Below the pieces are notes generated by a model. The model worked only from the letters and a program-made list of their open reading frames with translations, ran no database searches and was not told the origin of the DNA. A stretch of DNA of 64,000 nt from Streptomyces sp. I05A-00742 (GTDB lineage: Bacteria > Actinomycetota > Actinomycetes > Streptomycetales > Streptomycetaceae): contig NZ_JABETO010000002.1 of the NCBI RefSeq assembly GCF_013055795.1, positions 67,738-131,737 on the forward strand. The letters run 5' to 3'. How positions within the stretch are numbered: the stretch's first letter is position 1; each line of letters starts with the position of its first letter. This document shows positions 17,333 to 25,717 of the stretch, in pieces. Both the position numbers and the translations under genes were made by a program.

Positions 17333-19458
17333 GCAACACCGCTGAGCTGCTGAAGGGGGCGGCCGAGCTCTTCCCGGGCGAGGTCGTGACCCAGGCGCAC
17401 GTACGCCACCTCGACCTTCCGCTCGGGGCGGGGAAGTTCGCGCTCATCACGCTGGACAACGGCCTGGACCACACCAAGCCGACCACCTTCGGCCCGCAGT
17501 CGCTGGCCCTCCTCGACGCGGCGATCGACCAGGTCGAGGCCGAGGCGAAGGCCGGGCAGATCGTCGGCGCCGGCGTCACCGGCAAGCCGTTCATCTTCGC
17601 CGTCGGCGCCGACCTCAAGGGCGTCGAGCTGCTGAAGACCCGTGAGGACGCGCTGGCCATCGGCAAGGGCGGCCACGACGTCTTCAAGCGGCTGTCGTCG
17701 CTTTCGGTGCCCACCTTCGCGTACTACAACGGCGCGGCGATGGGCGGCGGCGTCGAGGTCGGCCTGCACTGTTCGTACCGGACGGTGTCCAAGGCGATCC
17801 CGGCCTTCTCGCTGCCCGAGGTCTTCCTCGGTCTCGTCCCGGGCTGGGGCGGCTGTGTCCTGCTGCCGAACCTCATCGGCGCGGACCGCGCGGTCTCGGT
17901 CGTCATCGAGAACTCGCTCAACCAGAACCGGCAGCTGAAGGGCAAGCAGGTCTTCGAGCTCGGGATCGCCGACGCGATCTTCGAGGGCGCGGACTTCCTG
18001 GAGCAGTCGCTGGCCTGGACCGCGGCCGTCCTCAAGGGCGAGCTCCAGGTCTCCCGGCCCGAGGTCGACCGCGGTGAGGCGTGGGACGCGGCGGTCGAGC
18101 GCGGCCGCGCGTTCGCCGACTCCAAGGTGCACGGCGCGGCCCCGGCCGCCTACCGGGCGCTGGACATCATCTCCGCGGCGAAGAACGGCGACCTGCGCCA
18201 GGGCTTCGACGCCGAGAGCGAGGCGCTGGCCGACCTGATCATGGGCGGCGAGCTGCGCAGCGGCATCTACGCCTTCAACCTGGTGCAGAAGCGCGGCAAG
18301 CGCCCCGCCGGTGCCCCGGACCGTTCGCTGGCCCGCCCGGTCACCAAGGTGGGCGTCGTGGGCGCCGGTCTGATGGCCTCCCAGCTGGCGCTGCTGTTCG
18401 TCCGCCGCCTGGAGGTGCCGGTCGTCCTGACCGACATCGACCAGGAGCGCGTCGACAAGGGCGTGAAATACGTCCACGACGAGATCGACAAGCTGCTGCT
18501 CAAGGGCCGCGTCAACCAGGACAAGGCCAACCGCCTCAAGGCCGCGGTGACGGGCTCCCTCGACAAGGCCGCCGCCTTCGGCGACGCGGACTTCGTCATC
18601 GAGGCCGTCTTCGAGGAGATGGGCGTCAAGCAGAAGGTGTTCGCCGAGGTCGAGGCGGTCGTGCCGGAGCACACCATCCTCGCCACCAACACCTCCTCGC
18701 TGTCCGTCAGCGAGATGGCGTCGAAGCTGAAGCACCCCGAGCGGGTCGTCGGCTTCCACTTCTTCAACCCGGTCGCGATCCTGCCGCTGCTGGAGATCGT
18801 GCGCGGCGAGCAGACGGACGACGCGTCGCTGGCCACCGCCTTCGGCGTCGCCAAGAAGCTGAAGAAGACCGCGGTGCTGACGAAGGACGCCCCGGCGTTC
18901 GTCGTCAACCGCATCCTGGTCCGCTTCATGGGCGAGATCCAGAACGCCATCGACGAGGGCACCCCGGTCGCCGTCGCCGAGAAGGCCGTCGAGCCGCTCG
19001 GTCTGCCGATGTCGCCGCTGGTGCTGCTGGAGCTGGTGGGTCCGGCGATCGGTCTGCATGTCTCGGAGACGCTGGCCGGCGCGTTCCCCGACCGCTTCAA
19101 GGTCTCCCCCAACCTGGCCGCCCTGGTCAAGGCGGGCAAGCGCGGCTTCTACGTCTACGACTCCGGCAAGCCGGAGCTGGACCCCGAGGTCGCCGCGCTC
19201 CTGAAGCAGGGCGACACCGTCCTGACCGAGGAGCAGGTCCGCGCCCGCGTCCTGGACGGCGTGGCGCAGGAGATCGGCCTGATGCTGGACGAGGGCGTCG
19301 TGGCCGAGGCGCAGGACATCGACCTGTGCCTCATCACGGGCGCCGGCTGGCCCTTCCACCTGGGCGGCATCACGCCGTACCTGGACCGTGAGGGCGTCTC
19401 GGAGCGCGTCAACGGCAAGCGGTTCCTGGAGCCGGGCGTCGCGAGCGTCCCGGCGTAA
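17329..19458 (+). CDS. fadB: Bifunctional enoyl-CoA hydratase / 3-hydroxyacyl-CoA dehydrogenase
   Basis: The 709-residue alpha subunit of the beta-oxidation complex has an N-terminal hydratase (residues about 1-300, with NGAAMGGGVEVGLHC and LPEVFLGLVPGWGG). The NAD-dependent dehydrogenase begins near residue 340 (VGVVGAGLMASQLALLFVRR, then VGFHFFNPVAILPLLEIV), followed by two C-terminal dehydrogenase helical domains. The GTG start sits within the fadA stop. A hairpin at 19480-19508 ends the operon. Confidence 0.96.
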   Translation: MSNTAELLKGAAELFPGEVVTQAHVRHLDLPLGAGKFALITLDNGLDHTKPTTFGPQSLALLDAAIDQVEAEAKAGQIVGAGVTGKPFIFAVGADLKGVELLKTREDALAIGKGGHDVFKRLSSLSVPTFAYYNGAAMGGGVEVGLHCSYRTVSKAIPAFSLPEVFLGLVPGWGGCVLLPNLIGADRAVSVVIENSLNQNRQLKGKQVFELGIADAIFEGADFLEQSLAWTAAVLKGELQVSRPEVDRGEAWDAAVERGRAFADSKVHGAAPAAYRALDIISAAKNGDLRQGFDAESEALADLIMGGELRSGIYAFNLVQKRGKRPAGAPDRSLARPVTKVGVVGAGLMASQLALLFVRRLEVPVVLTDIDQERVDKGVKYVHDEIDKLLLKGRVNQDKANRLKAAVTGSLDKAAAFGDADFVIEAVFEEMGVKQKVFAEVEAVVPEHTILATNTSSLSVSEMASKLKHPERVVGFHFFNPVAILPLLEIVRGEQTDDASLATAFGVAKKLKKTAVLTKDAPAFVVNRILVRFMGEIQNAIDEGTPVAVAEKAVEPLGLPMSPLVLLELVGPAIGLHVSETLAGAFPDRFKVSPNLAALVKAGKRGFYVYDSGKPELDPEVAALLKQGDTVLTEEQVRARVLDGVAQEIGLMLDEGVVAEAQDIDLCLITGAGWPFHLGGITPYLDREGVSERVNGKRFLEPGVASVPA

Positions 19459-19479
19459 CGGCCGGAGCCAGGCGCCTGG

Positions 19480-19508
19480 GGGCCGTGCGGACACCGTCCG
19501 CGCGGCCC
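19480..19508. terminator. fadAB terminator hairpin
   Basis: GGGCCGTGCGGAC and GTCCGCGCGGCCC form a 13-bp stem with one G-U pair and an ACC loop, 22 bp after the fadB stop. The following 160 bp is the leader of the RING-domain gene, with a TAGCCT -10-like box near 19558. Confidence 0.75.
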
Positions 19509-19672
19509 TCGCCATGTGCCGACGGTAATTCCGTGGCCCGTGGTCTCCGTGCTTTGTTAGCCTCGGTCCCGCGGGGCGGCTCCTGAACGTGCTTCCTTCT
19601 CAACTCCTTCTGATACGAGTGCGTTCGCTTCCCGCCCCGCCACCACTTCTTCAGGTCCGGGGGACGAGAACG

Positions 19673-22270
19673 ATGACGGCGACCACCGCGACCGGAACCA
19701 CCGGCACCGAGCGGAGTCTCGCCGCTGTGCTGTTGTCCCGGCGCGGGGTCGTCCACCTGCCGCCCGTCGCGCCGGGCACCCGGCCGGCGACGGGGGACGC
19801 CGTCACCCTGCTGGAGACCGACCTGCTGGACCGGGGCCACCTGCTCTCCGCCGGGCTCCGGCAGGCCCTGTCCCTGCTGGACGCCCCGACCCTGGCCGCC
19901 GAGGGCCGCGCGCTGCTGCGGGACGTCGACCACGCCCTGGGCGCCGACGTCGACCACACCCCGCTGTTCCACGGCTTCCCGCACACGATTCCCCACGACA
20001 CACTCGCCTTCTGGGTCGACCGGGTCCTCACCCTGCTGTTCCAGTCGCCGCACCGGCCCTGCGTGCTGTGCGGCACCGAGGGCACCGTGCACGCCGTCGA
20101 CCCGTGCGCGCACCTCGTGTGCCGGGCGTGCTTCGACGGCGCCAACTTCTCCGCCTGCCCCGTCTGCCACCGCCGCCTCGCGGCCGACGAGCCCTTCCTG
20201 CTCCCGAAGGCCCCGCGCCCGGCGGGCGGCGCCGAGCGCGCCCTCCCCGACCGGATGCGCGTCCTGACCCACGGTGGCGGCCCCGACGCCCGCGACGCGG
20301 CCGCCCGTGACGAACTCGCCGGCCTGCTCGCCCGCACCGGCGCCCTCTCCCCGCAGGACGGCGACGACCTCGACGTCCTCCTCGCCGCCCGGGACCGCAC
20401 CGCGCTCGACTGGCTCCCGGCGGAGGTCCCCGGCCGGGAGACCAAGGCCCGCCTCCTGGCCTGGCTGCTCGCCGACCCCGCCGCCCACCCGGTCACCCTG
20501 CCCGCGGCCGCCGCCCTCCTCACCACCGCGACGGACGTCCTCCGGCTGCTCGTCGTCCGCTCCGGGGGCGACGCCGGCCTGGTCGACATCCCGCGCTTCG
20601 GCCCCGTACCGCGCCCGCTGCGCCGCGCCCTGCTGTCCGTCCTGGACGGGCTCGACCCGGAGCTGGCCGCCGAGGACCTGCGGCGCCACGCGACGGCCTG
20701 GAAGCACGCCGCGGAGCGCCTGCACCCCTTCGAACACGCGGCGCGCCACCCGCGGGCGGCCCTCGCCTTCGCCGCCCTGCGCGGCTTCCGGCTCTCCGAC
20801 GACCGTCTGTCCCACCTGCTCCGCGCGGCCGCGGAGCGGACGCCCGCGGCCGTCGCGGGCAAGGACGGGGACGTGGTGACCCTGCCCCTCTGGGCCTCCC
20901 GCGTGGAGAGCGCGCTCGCCGCCGGCGACGTCCCGGCCGCCCTCCCGCTGCTCGCCGGGCGCCCGGGCGAACTGCTGCGCCGGCTCGACCACGTGCTGCG
21001 CCTGGCGACCGGCCCGGGCGGGGGCGGCCCGGACGCCGTCCTGTCCGCGCTCCGCCCGGCGGCGGCCCGCGTCTCCCCCGCCGTACTGCTGTCGGCGCTC
21101 GGCGAACTCCGCACCCGGGGCGCCGGGGGCCGGGACCGGGTGTTCTTCCCCAAGGGCGGCACCGCGAAGGCACACATCGTCCCCGACGGCCGTCCCGCGC
21201 TGCCCGCCGACGTGGTCGCCCGCACCGCGGACCTCCTGACCGGCGAAGTGCTGCGCCGCGCCGGCTCCCTGCCGCCGGTCGACGTCGCGGTCGTCGACAC
21301 CGCGCTCGACGGCGTGACCGCCCCCTTCACCGAACGCACGGCCTCCCGCGCCCTGGTGACCCTCCCCCGCGGCAGCGAACTCCCCGTCCCCGACGGGCGG
21401 ACCCTGCGCCTTTTCCTGCACTGGACCGAGAGCGCCGCCTCCGGCAGGACCGACCTTGACCTGTCCACCGCGATGTACGACGCCTCCTGGCGGCACGTCG
21501 GCACCTGCGACTACACCAACCTGCGGTTCCGCGAGTCCGCCGCCGTCCACTCCGGCGACCTCACCAGCGCGCCGCCCCCGGACGGCGCGAGCGAGTTCGT
21601 CGACCTCGACCTCGACAAGCTGGCCGCGGCCGGGGTCCGCCACGTCGTCGCCGTCGTCTTCTCCTTCAACAGCGTGCCCTTCGAAGACCTCGCCGAGGGG
21701 TTCGCCGGGCTCATGCTCCGCGACGAACCCGGCGGCACCGGGCGCGTGTTCGACCCGCGCCAGGTCGAGCAGCGCTTCGACCTGACCGGGCCGGCCCGCG
21801 CCTGCGTACCGCTGCTCGTCGACGTGACGGGGCGGACGATGCGCTGGCTCGACGTCGTTCGCGGCGTCACCGGCGACGGCCATGCGGTGCACCGGCACGC
21901 GGACGATCTCTCGTTGCTCGGGCGGGGGCTCACCGAGCTCTTCGCGTCCGGGGCGCGGGTGGGGATCGGGGAGCTCGGGCGGTTGCAGGCGGCGGCTCGG
22001 GCTCGGGTGGTCGTGCTGCGGCGCCCTGATGGTTCGTCGGTCACGTACCGGCGGCGCGTCGGTGAGGGCGTCGCCGCCTTTGCCCGGCGCATCGGGACCT
22101 CCGACGCGGATGCGGCGGTTGATGGTGCGGGGGCCGGGCTGGCTTTCCTGTATCGCGGTGATCTCGAACTGGCGCGTGGGGCTGAGGTGTTCGCTCTGCA
22201 TCCGCGTGAGATCGACGCGGGTGCGGTGCGGTTGCTGACGGCGTCGGATGTGGTCGCGGCGCTGGCTTGA
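19673..22270 (+). CDS. MXAN_6230/SCO0854-family protein: RING-like zinc finger with TerD-like domain
   Basis: The 865-residue protein is not enzymatic by any motif I can see. At about residues 130-170 it has a RING-type cysteine/histidine array (CVLC, DPCAHLVCRAC, ACPVC), rare in bacteria. A long helical middle follows. Residues about 580-700 look TerD-like: LFLHWTESA, DLDLSTAMYDA, then VDLDLDKLAAAGVRHVVAVV. A short C-terminal domain ends the protein. ATG 19673 was chosen over an in-frame start at 19589 because GGGGGACGAG precedes it. The family is named for SCO0854. Scaffold or stress-signalling function is inference from the domains. GC3 drops near the 3' end. Confidence 0.8.
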   Translation: MTATTATGTTGTERSLAAVLLSRRGVVHLPPVAPGTRPATGDAVTLLETDLLDRGHLLSAGLRQALSLLDAPTLAAEGRALLRDVDHALGADVDHTPLFHGFPHTIPHDTLAFWVDRVLTLLFQSPHRPCVLCGTEGTVHAVDPCAHLVCRACFDGANFSACPVCHRRLAADEPFLLPKAPRPAGGAERALPDRMRVLTHGGGPDARDAAARDELAGLLARTGALSPQDGDDLDVLLAARDRTALDWLPAEVPGRETKARLLAWLLADPAAHPVTLPAAAALLTTATDVLRLLVVRSGGDAGLVDIPRFGPVPRPLRRALLSVLDGLDPELAAEDLRRHATAWKHAAERLHPFEHAARHPRAALAFAALRGFRLSDDRLSHLLRAAAERTPAAVAGKDGDVVTLPLWASRVESALAAGDVPAALPLLAGRPGELLRRLDHVLRLATGPGGGGPDAVLSALRPAAARVSPAVLLSALGELRTRGAGGRDRVFFPKGGTAKAHIVPDGRPALPADVVARTADLLTGEVLRRAGSLPPVDVAVVDTALDGVTAPFTERTASRALVTLPRGSELPVPDGRTLRLFLHWTESAASGRTDLDLSTAMYDASWRHVGTCDYTNLRFRESAAVHSGDLTSAPPPDGASEFVDLDLDKLAAAGVRHVVAVVFSFNSVPFEDLAEGFAGLMLRDEPGGTGRVFDPRQVEQRFDLTGPARACVPLLVDVTGRTMRWLDVVRGVTGDGHAVHRHADDLSLLGRGLTELFASGARVGIGELGRLQAAARARVVVLRRPDGSSVTYRRRVGEGVAAFARRIGTSDADAAVDGAGAGLAFLYRGDLELARGAEVFALHPREIDAGAVRLLTASDVVAALA

Positions 22271-22482
22271 GGGGGGTGCCCCGGTCCCACCCTTTCACCG
22301 TTTCTTGCGGGAGGGCCCGCACCCCGTGAAAGCGGCTTCGCCGCTTGTCCTCAAACGCCGGACGGGCTGAGTCAGCCCGTCCGGCGTTTGAGGACAGCGC
22401 GCGCAGCGCGCTTCGGGGGTCTGGGGGCTCGCCCCCAGGAATCGGGAAAGGGGCGGGACCGGGGCACAGCCCGCCGCAGGCG
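22271..22482. repeat. Palindromic intergenic element, copy 3 (complete, both halves)
   Basis: This is the fullest copy. Two inverted halves of about 100 bp meet at a perfect 24-bp inverted repeat (22347-22370 and 22372-22395) with a one-base centre; the arm ends in CCGGACGGGCTGA. Each half also carries a small hairpin and a GGGGCACAGCCCGCCGC or GGGGTGCCCCGGTCCC edge. It lies between convergent genes and should terminate both. Confidence 0.85.
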
Positions 22483-23559
22483 CTACACCCGCACCCAGCG
22501 CCCCAACGCCAACCCCGCCTCATCCTTCTGCCGCGCCACGCACAACCCCCCGTCAGGGGCGAAAGCGGCCAGCACCACCCGCCCGAGCGCATCGAGCGCC
22601 ATCGCCGGCGCCCCGGCACACACCTCCCCGGTCTTCGACCAGAAGGCGCCCGCGGACTCGTCCCCCGTCGGATAGGCGGCCACGGCGGGCAGCCCGGAGG
22701 CGGTGCGCTGGGCGAGGACGGTGCAGTCGTGGCCGTCGATGGTGGTGCGGAGGACGGCGACGGGGCCGGTGCCCTCGTCGTCGGAGGGGCCGAGGGGGAC
22801 GGGGACGACGTCGTCCTCGGGGTCGCCAGGGGCGCGGGTGTGGACGCGGAGGGCGGAGTCGGAGGCGTCGCGCCAGAAGTGACTGACGCGGCCCTCGCCG
22901 GAGGGGGCGCAGGAGGCGGAGCCGGGGAGCGGCTCGGCGGTGATGTTGCGGACGCGCCGCAGGGGACCGCCGGGCTCGTCCTGGCGCCAGCTCTGGGCGC
23001 TCCCGTCGCAGAGGGCGAGCAGTTCGGCGCGGCCGTCGTCGGTGACGGCCGTGGCGAGGGAGTCGAGGACGTTGCTGCCCTTCATATCGGTCCAGGCGCC
23101 CCAGACGCCCTTGGCGTCCTGGCGGCGGCCGCAGACGCCGCCGCCGGCGTTCCGCACGAAGACCTGCGGGCCGTTCTTGTCGACGACCGCGGCGGGGGCG
23201 CCGATCAGGGCCGCCCGTTCGCGGTCCTGGCCGTAGGGGGTGCCGATCGAGCGCCAGGGGGTCAGGGCGCGGCCCGGCTGGAACTGCGTCGCGTAGACGA
23301 CGTCGGTCTCGGTGCGGCCGTCGTCCGTCACCCGGGTGCGGACGCCGAACAGATAGACGTAGCCCTGGGGGGTCCGGCACAGGGAGAGGTACGGCTCCAG
23401 GCCCGGGACGACGAGCTGCTCGGGGCCCGTCCACCCCGGTCCGCCGGGGTGCGTCTCGGTCCAGCGCAGCAGGCCGCCCTCGGCGGGCGCGTAGGCCGTC
23501 AGCCGGCCGTCCTGTCCCCGTACCAGCCAGCCGGTCGTGGGGGTGGCCGTCCGTGCCAT
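22483..23559 (-). CDS. Repetitive beta-propeller-like protein of unknown function
   Basis: The 358-residue protein has no signal peptide or membrane segment. It shows several loosely repeated blocks of about 45 residues built around short aromatic and GxV/AxA strands (VYLFGVRTRV, PQVFVRNAGGGV, AELLALCDGSAQSW, VSHFWRDASDSALR), similar in style to PLL-like propeller lectins. I do not recognise a specific family. It is convergent with the RING protein across the palindromic element and divergent from the NYN gene. Confidence 0.6.
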   Translation of the reverse strand: MARTATPTTGWLVRGQDGRLTAYAPAEGGLLRWTETHPGGPGWTGPEQLVVPGLEPYLSLCRTPQGYVYLFGVRTRVTDDGRTETDVVYATQFQPGRALTPWRSIGTPYGQDRERAALIGAPAAVVDKNGPQVFVRNAGGGVCGRRQDAKGVWGAWTDMKGSNVLDSLATAVTDDGRAELLALCDGSAQSWRQDEPGGPLRRVRNITAEPLPGSASCAPSGEGRVSHFWRDASDSALRVHTRAPGDPEDDVVPVPLGPSDDEGTGPVAVLRTTIDGHDCTVLAQRTASGLPAVAAYPTGDESAGAFWSKTGEVCAGAPAMALDALGRVVLAAFAPDGGLCVARQKDEAGLALGRWVRV

Positions 23560-23707
23560 GACTCGCTGCCAGCCTCTCGTCTGCCCCAATTCCGCGTCGC
23601 GCGGAGCCGTTTCACCGGCGTTTTCCGACCCCCGACAATAACATTGCGCAGGTGGGCGCCTTCCGCTCGGAATCGGCCGTGCGAACCCGGCGTGCGAACC
23701 TGTCGGT

Positions 23708-24103
23708 ATGACGCCTGATCCCGCCGTACTCGTCGTCGATGCCGCGAATGTCGTGGGCAGTGTGCCCGACGGATGGTGGCGGGACCGCCGCGCCGCCACG
23801 GAGCGGCTGCGCGACGCGCTGGCCCGGTACGCGGCCGACGGCCTGCCGGACGTGCGGCCCGCGCTGCCCGGCCCGCTGGACGTCGTCCTGGTGGTGGAGG
23901 GCGCGGCGCGCGGGACCGAACCGGTGCCGGGGGTACGGGTGGAGGCGGCGGACGGCAGCGGGGACGACCGGATCGTCGAGGTGGTCGCGGCGGAACGGGC
24001 GCGGGGGCGCCGGTGCGTGGTGGCCACGGCCGACCGGGAGCTGCGCGAACGGGTCACGGCGCTGGGCGCGGAGACGGTGGGACCGCGGTCCGTCCGGCCC
24101 TAG
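23708..24103 (+). CDS. Small NYN/PIN-like domain protein
   Basis: The 131-residue protein opens with VLVVDAANVVGSVPDGWWRDRRAA, ends with VVATADRELRERVTALGAETVGP, and has an acidic GDDRIVEVV in between. Those three Asp clusters fit the metal site of NYN/PIN-type nucleases such as YacP. Similar proteins are often labelled NTP pyrophosphohydrolase by automatic pipelines, but no Nudix or MazG motif is present. It could be a small ribonuclease. Its stop lies 21 bp from the end of the convergent glycosyltransferase gene. Confidence 0.65.
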   Translation: MTPDPAVLVVDAANVVGSVPDGWWRDRRAATERLRDALARYAADGLPDVRPALPGPLDVVLVVEGAARGTEPVPGVRVEAADGSGDDRIVEVVAAERARGRRCVVATADRELRERVTALGAETVGPRSVRP

Positions 24104-24124
24104 CCCGGCGCCGCCCGGGCGCCC

Positions 24125-25618
24125 TCACCGCCGGGCGTACAGCACCGCCCCCTCCACGCTCCCCACCCGCTCGTACCCGCCGCGCAGGAACGCCCGCAGG
24201 CTGGGCACCCGTCCGACCGCGTACGGCTTCCCCCGCGAGTCGTCCACGACCAGCGCGGGCGGCCGCGTCCGCAGCTCGCGGCGGAGCACGGGCCAGCCGC
24301 CGGGGACGCCGTACGCCTCCCCGACGGCCGAGGCGTCCCGGCCGCCGCTGTAGTTGGTGAGCAGACCGGCCGTCAGGAAGCGGCCGGCGGGCGGTCGGTC
24401 GGCGAACCAGTACTGCTCCGGGTGCATGCCCCAGATCAGCACGGGGTCGGCGGGCGCGGTCCTGGCCCGGACGGCGTCGGCGATCCGCAGTGAGTGCGGC
24501 AGTTCGGGCGGGGTGCCGAGGAGTCCCGCGCCCAGGAAGGCCGCACAGGACAGCGCGCACAGGCCGCCGGCGACGGGCAGCGCCGCGTCGGGGAGGGCGC
24601 GCAGGGCCGCGGTGGCCAGCAGGGTGAGGGGCGGGATCAGCTGGAGGTAGTAGTGGCCGAAGAAGTGGAAGCCGGTGGTGACGGCCACTCCCGAGGCGAT
24701 CAGCCACAGCCACAGCTCGGGCGGGGCGAACCGGCGGCGGGCCAGCAGCAGGAGGCAGACCGGCGCCAGGAGCCCCGCGCAACTGGTCGTCAGAACACCG
24801 GCGTTGGCGACGGCACGGGCCGCGGAGGCGCCCACCGAGCCCTCGATGGAGGCGTACGAGCCCGAGCCGGTCACGCACCAGAACAGCAGCCGGGCGGGGC
24901 CGCACGCCCAGGCCACCGCCGCGACGGGCAGGGTGGTGCCGAGCCCGAGGGCGACCGCGCCGCCCCGGGCGGCCGGGCGGGCGGTCCAGAGCATCAGCAG
25001 GACCGGGGCGAGGACCGCTCCCCCGGTCTGCTTGGTCAGCAGCGCCGCCGCCGTCGCCAGCCCGGCCCGGCCCCAGCGGCCGCGGTCGGCGCACCACATG
25101 GCGGCGGCGGTCCAGGGCACGGCGAACACCTCGAAGGTGGCGGCCTGGGCGTCCTCGGGTTCGAGCCCGATGGAGACCAGCAGGTACAGCACCCCGGCCG
25201 TGCACCCGGCGCGCTCGCCCCAGCGGCGGCGCGCGAGCGAGGCCAGCAGGACGGCCGTCACCAGCTGGGCCACGACGGCCAGGGACTTGACGGGCAGCAG
25301 CGAGCCGTCGCCGAAGGCGCGGAAACACGCCTCGTAGAGCCAGGGCAGCAGGGGCGGCTTGCGGTCGACGACGGTGCGGTAGAGGACGGCGCCGTGGGCG
25401 AGCATGCGGGCCTGGGTGGCGAGGAAGCCCTCGTCCGGGTTCCACAGCGGGCGCAGGAAGGAGGGCAGCCGGGTGGCGAGGGCCAGGGCGGTCAGGACGG
25501 GCAGCAGTCCGGCCCAGAAGGGCAGCCCCCGCCGGGGTCCCGTGGACGGCTCGGCGCTCGGCCGGGGGCGCGGGACGGCGACGGGGGCCGGGACGGCGAC
25601 GTGCTGCGCGGCTGGCAT
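24125..25618 (-). CDS. GT-C-fold glycosyltransferase, GT39/ArnT-like membrane protein
   Basis: The 497-residue protein has about ten hydrophobic segments and a proline-rich cytoplasmic start. In the first external loop, NPDEGFLATQARMLAHGAVLYRTVVDRKPP at about residues 65-95 carries the acidic pair that defines GT-C enzymes using polyprenyl-phosphate sugars (only the DE and the following D-R-K-P-P are diagnostic). A soluble C-terminal region contains MHPEQYWFADRPP. The glycosylated target is unknown. It is convergent with the NYN gene. Confidence 0.8.
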   Translation of the reverse strand: MPAAQHVAVPAPVAVPRPRPSAEPSTGPRRGLPFWAGLLPVLTALALATRLPSFLRPLWNPDEGFLATQARMLAHGAVLYRTVVDRKPPLLPWLYEACFRAFGDGSLLPVKSLAVVAQLVTAVLLASLARRRWGERAGCTAGVLYLLVSIGLEPEDAQAATFEVFAVPWTAAAMWCADRGRWGRAGLATAAALLTKQTGGAVLAPVLLMLWTARPAARGGAVALGLGTTLPVAAVAWACGPARLLFWCVTGSGSYASIEGSVGASAARAVANAGVLTTSCAGLLAPVCLLLLARRRFAPPELWLWLIASGVAVTTGFHFFGHYYLQLIPPLTLLATAALRALPDAALPVAGGLCALSCAAFLGAGLLGTPPELPHSLRIADAVRARTAPADPVLIWGMHPEQYWFADRPPAGRFLTAGLLTNYSGGRDASAVGEAYGVPGGWPVLRRELRTRPPALVVDDSRGKPYAVGRVPSLRAFLRGGYERVGSVEGAVLYARR

Positions 25619-25717
25619 GCGGCCAACCTAGGGGTCCGCGTGGACCGGTGGCGGGTGACATACGGGTCCATCACGAGGGAAATCGGAGGGCGCCGAGATG
25701 ATCGGCGCGAACGGGAC

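Noticed and set aside
19673-22270. Eukaryote-like ubiquitin ligase operon
   Set aside because: Although a RING-like finger is present, no E1, E2 or ubiquitin-like gene is nearby and the flanking genes are ordinary metabolism, so a ubiquitin-type pathway is not supported.
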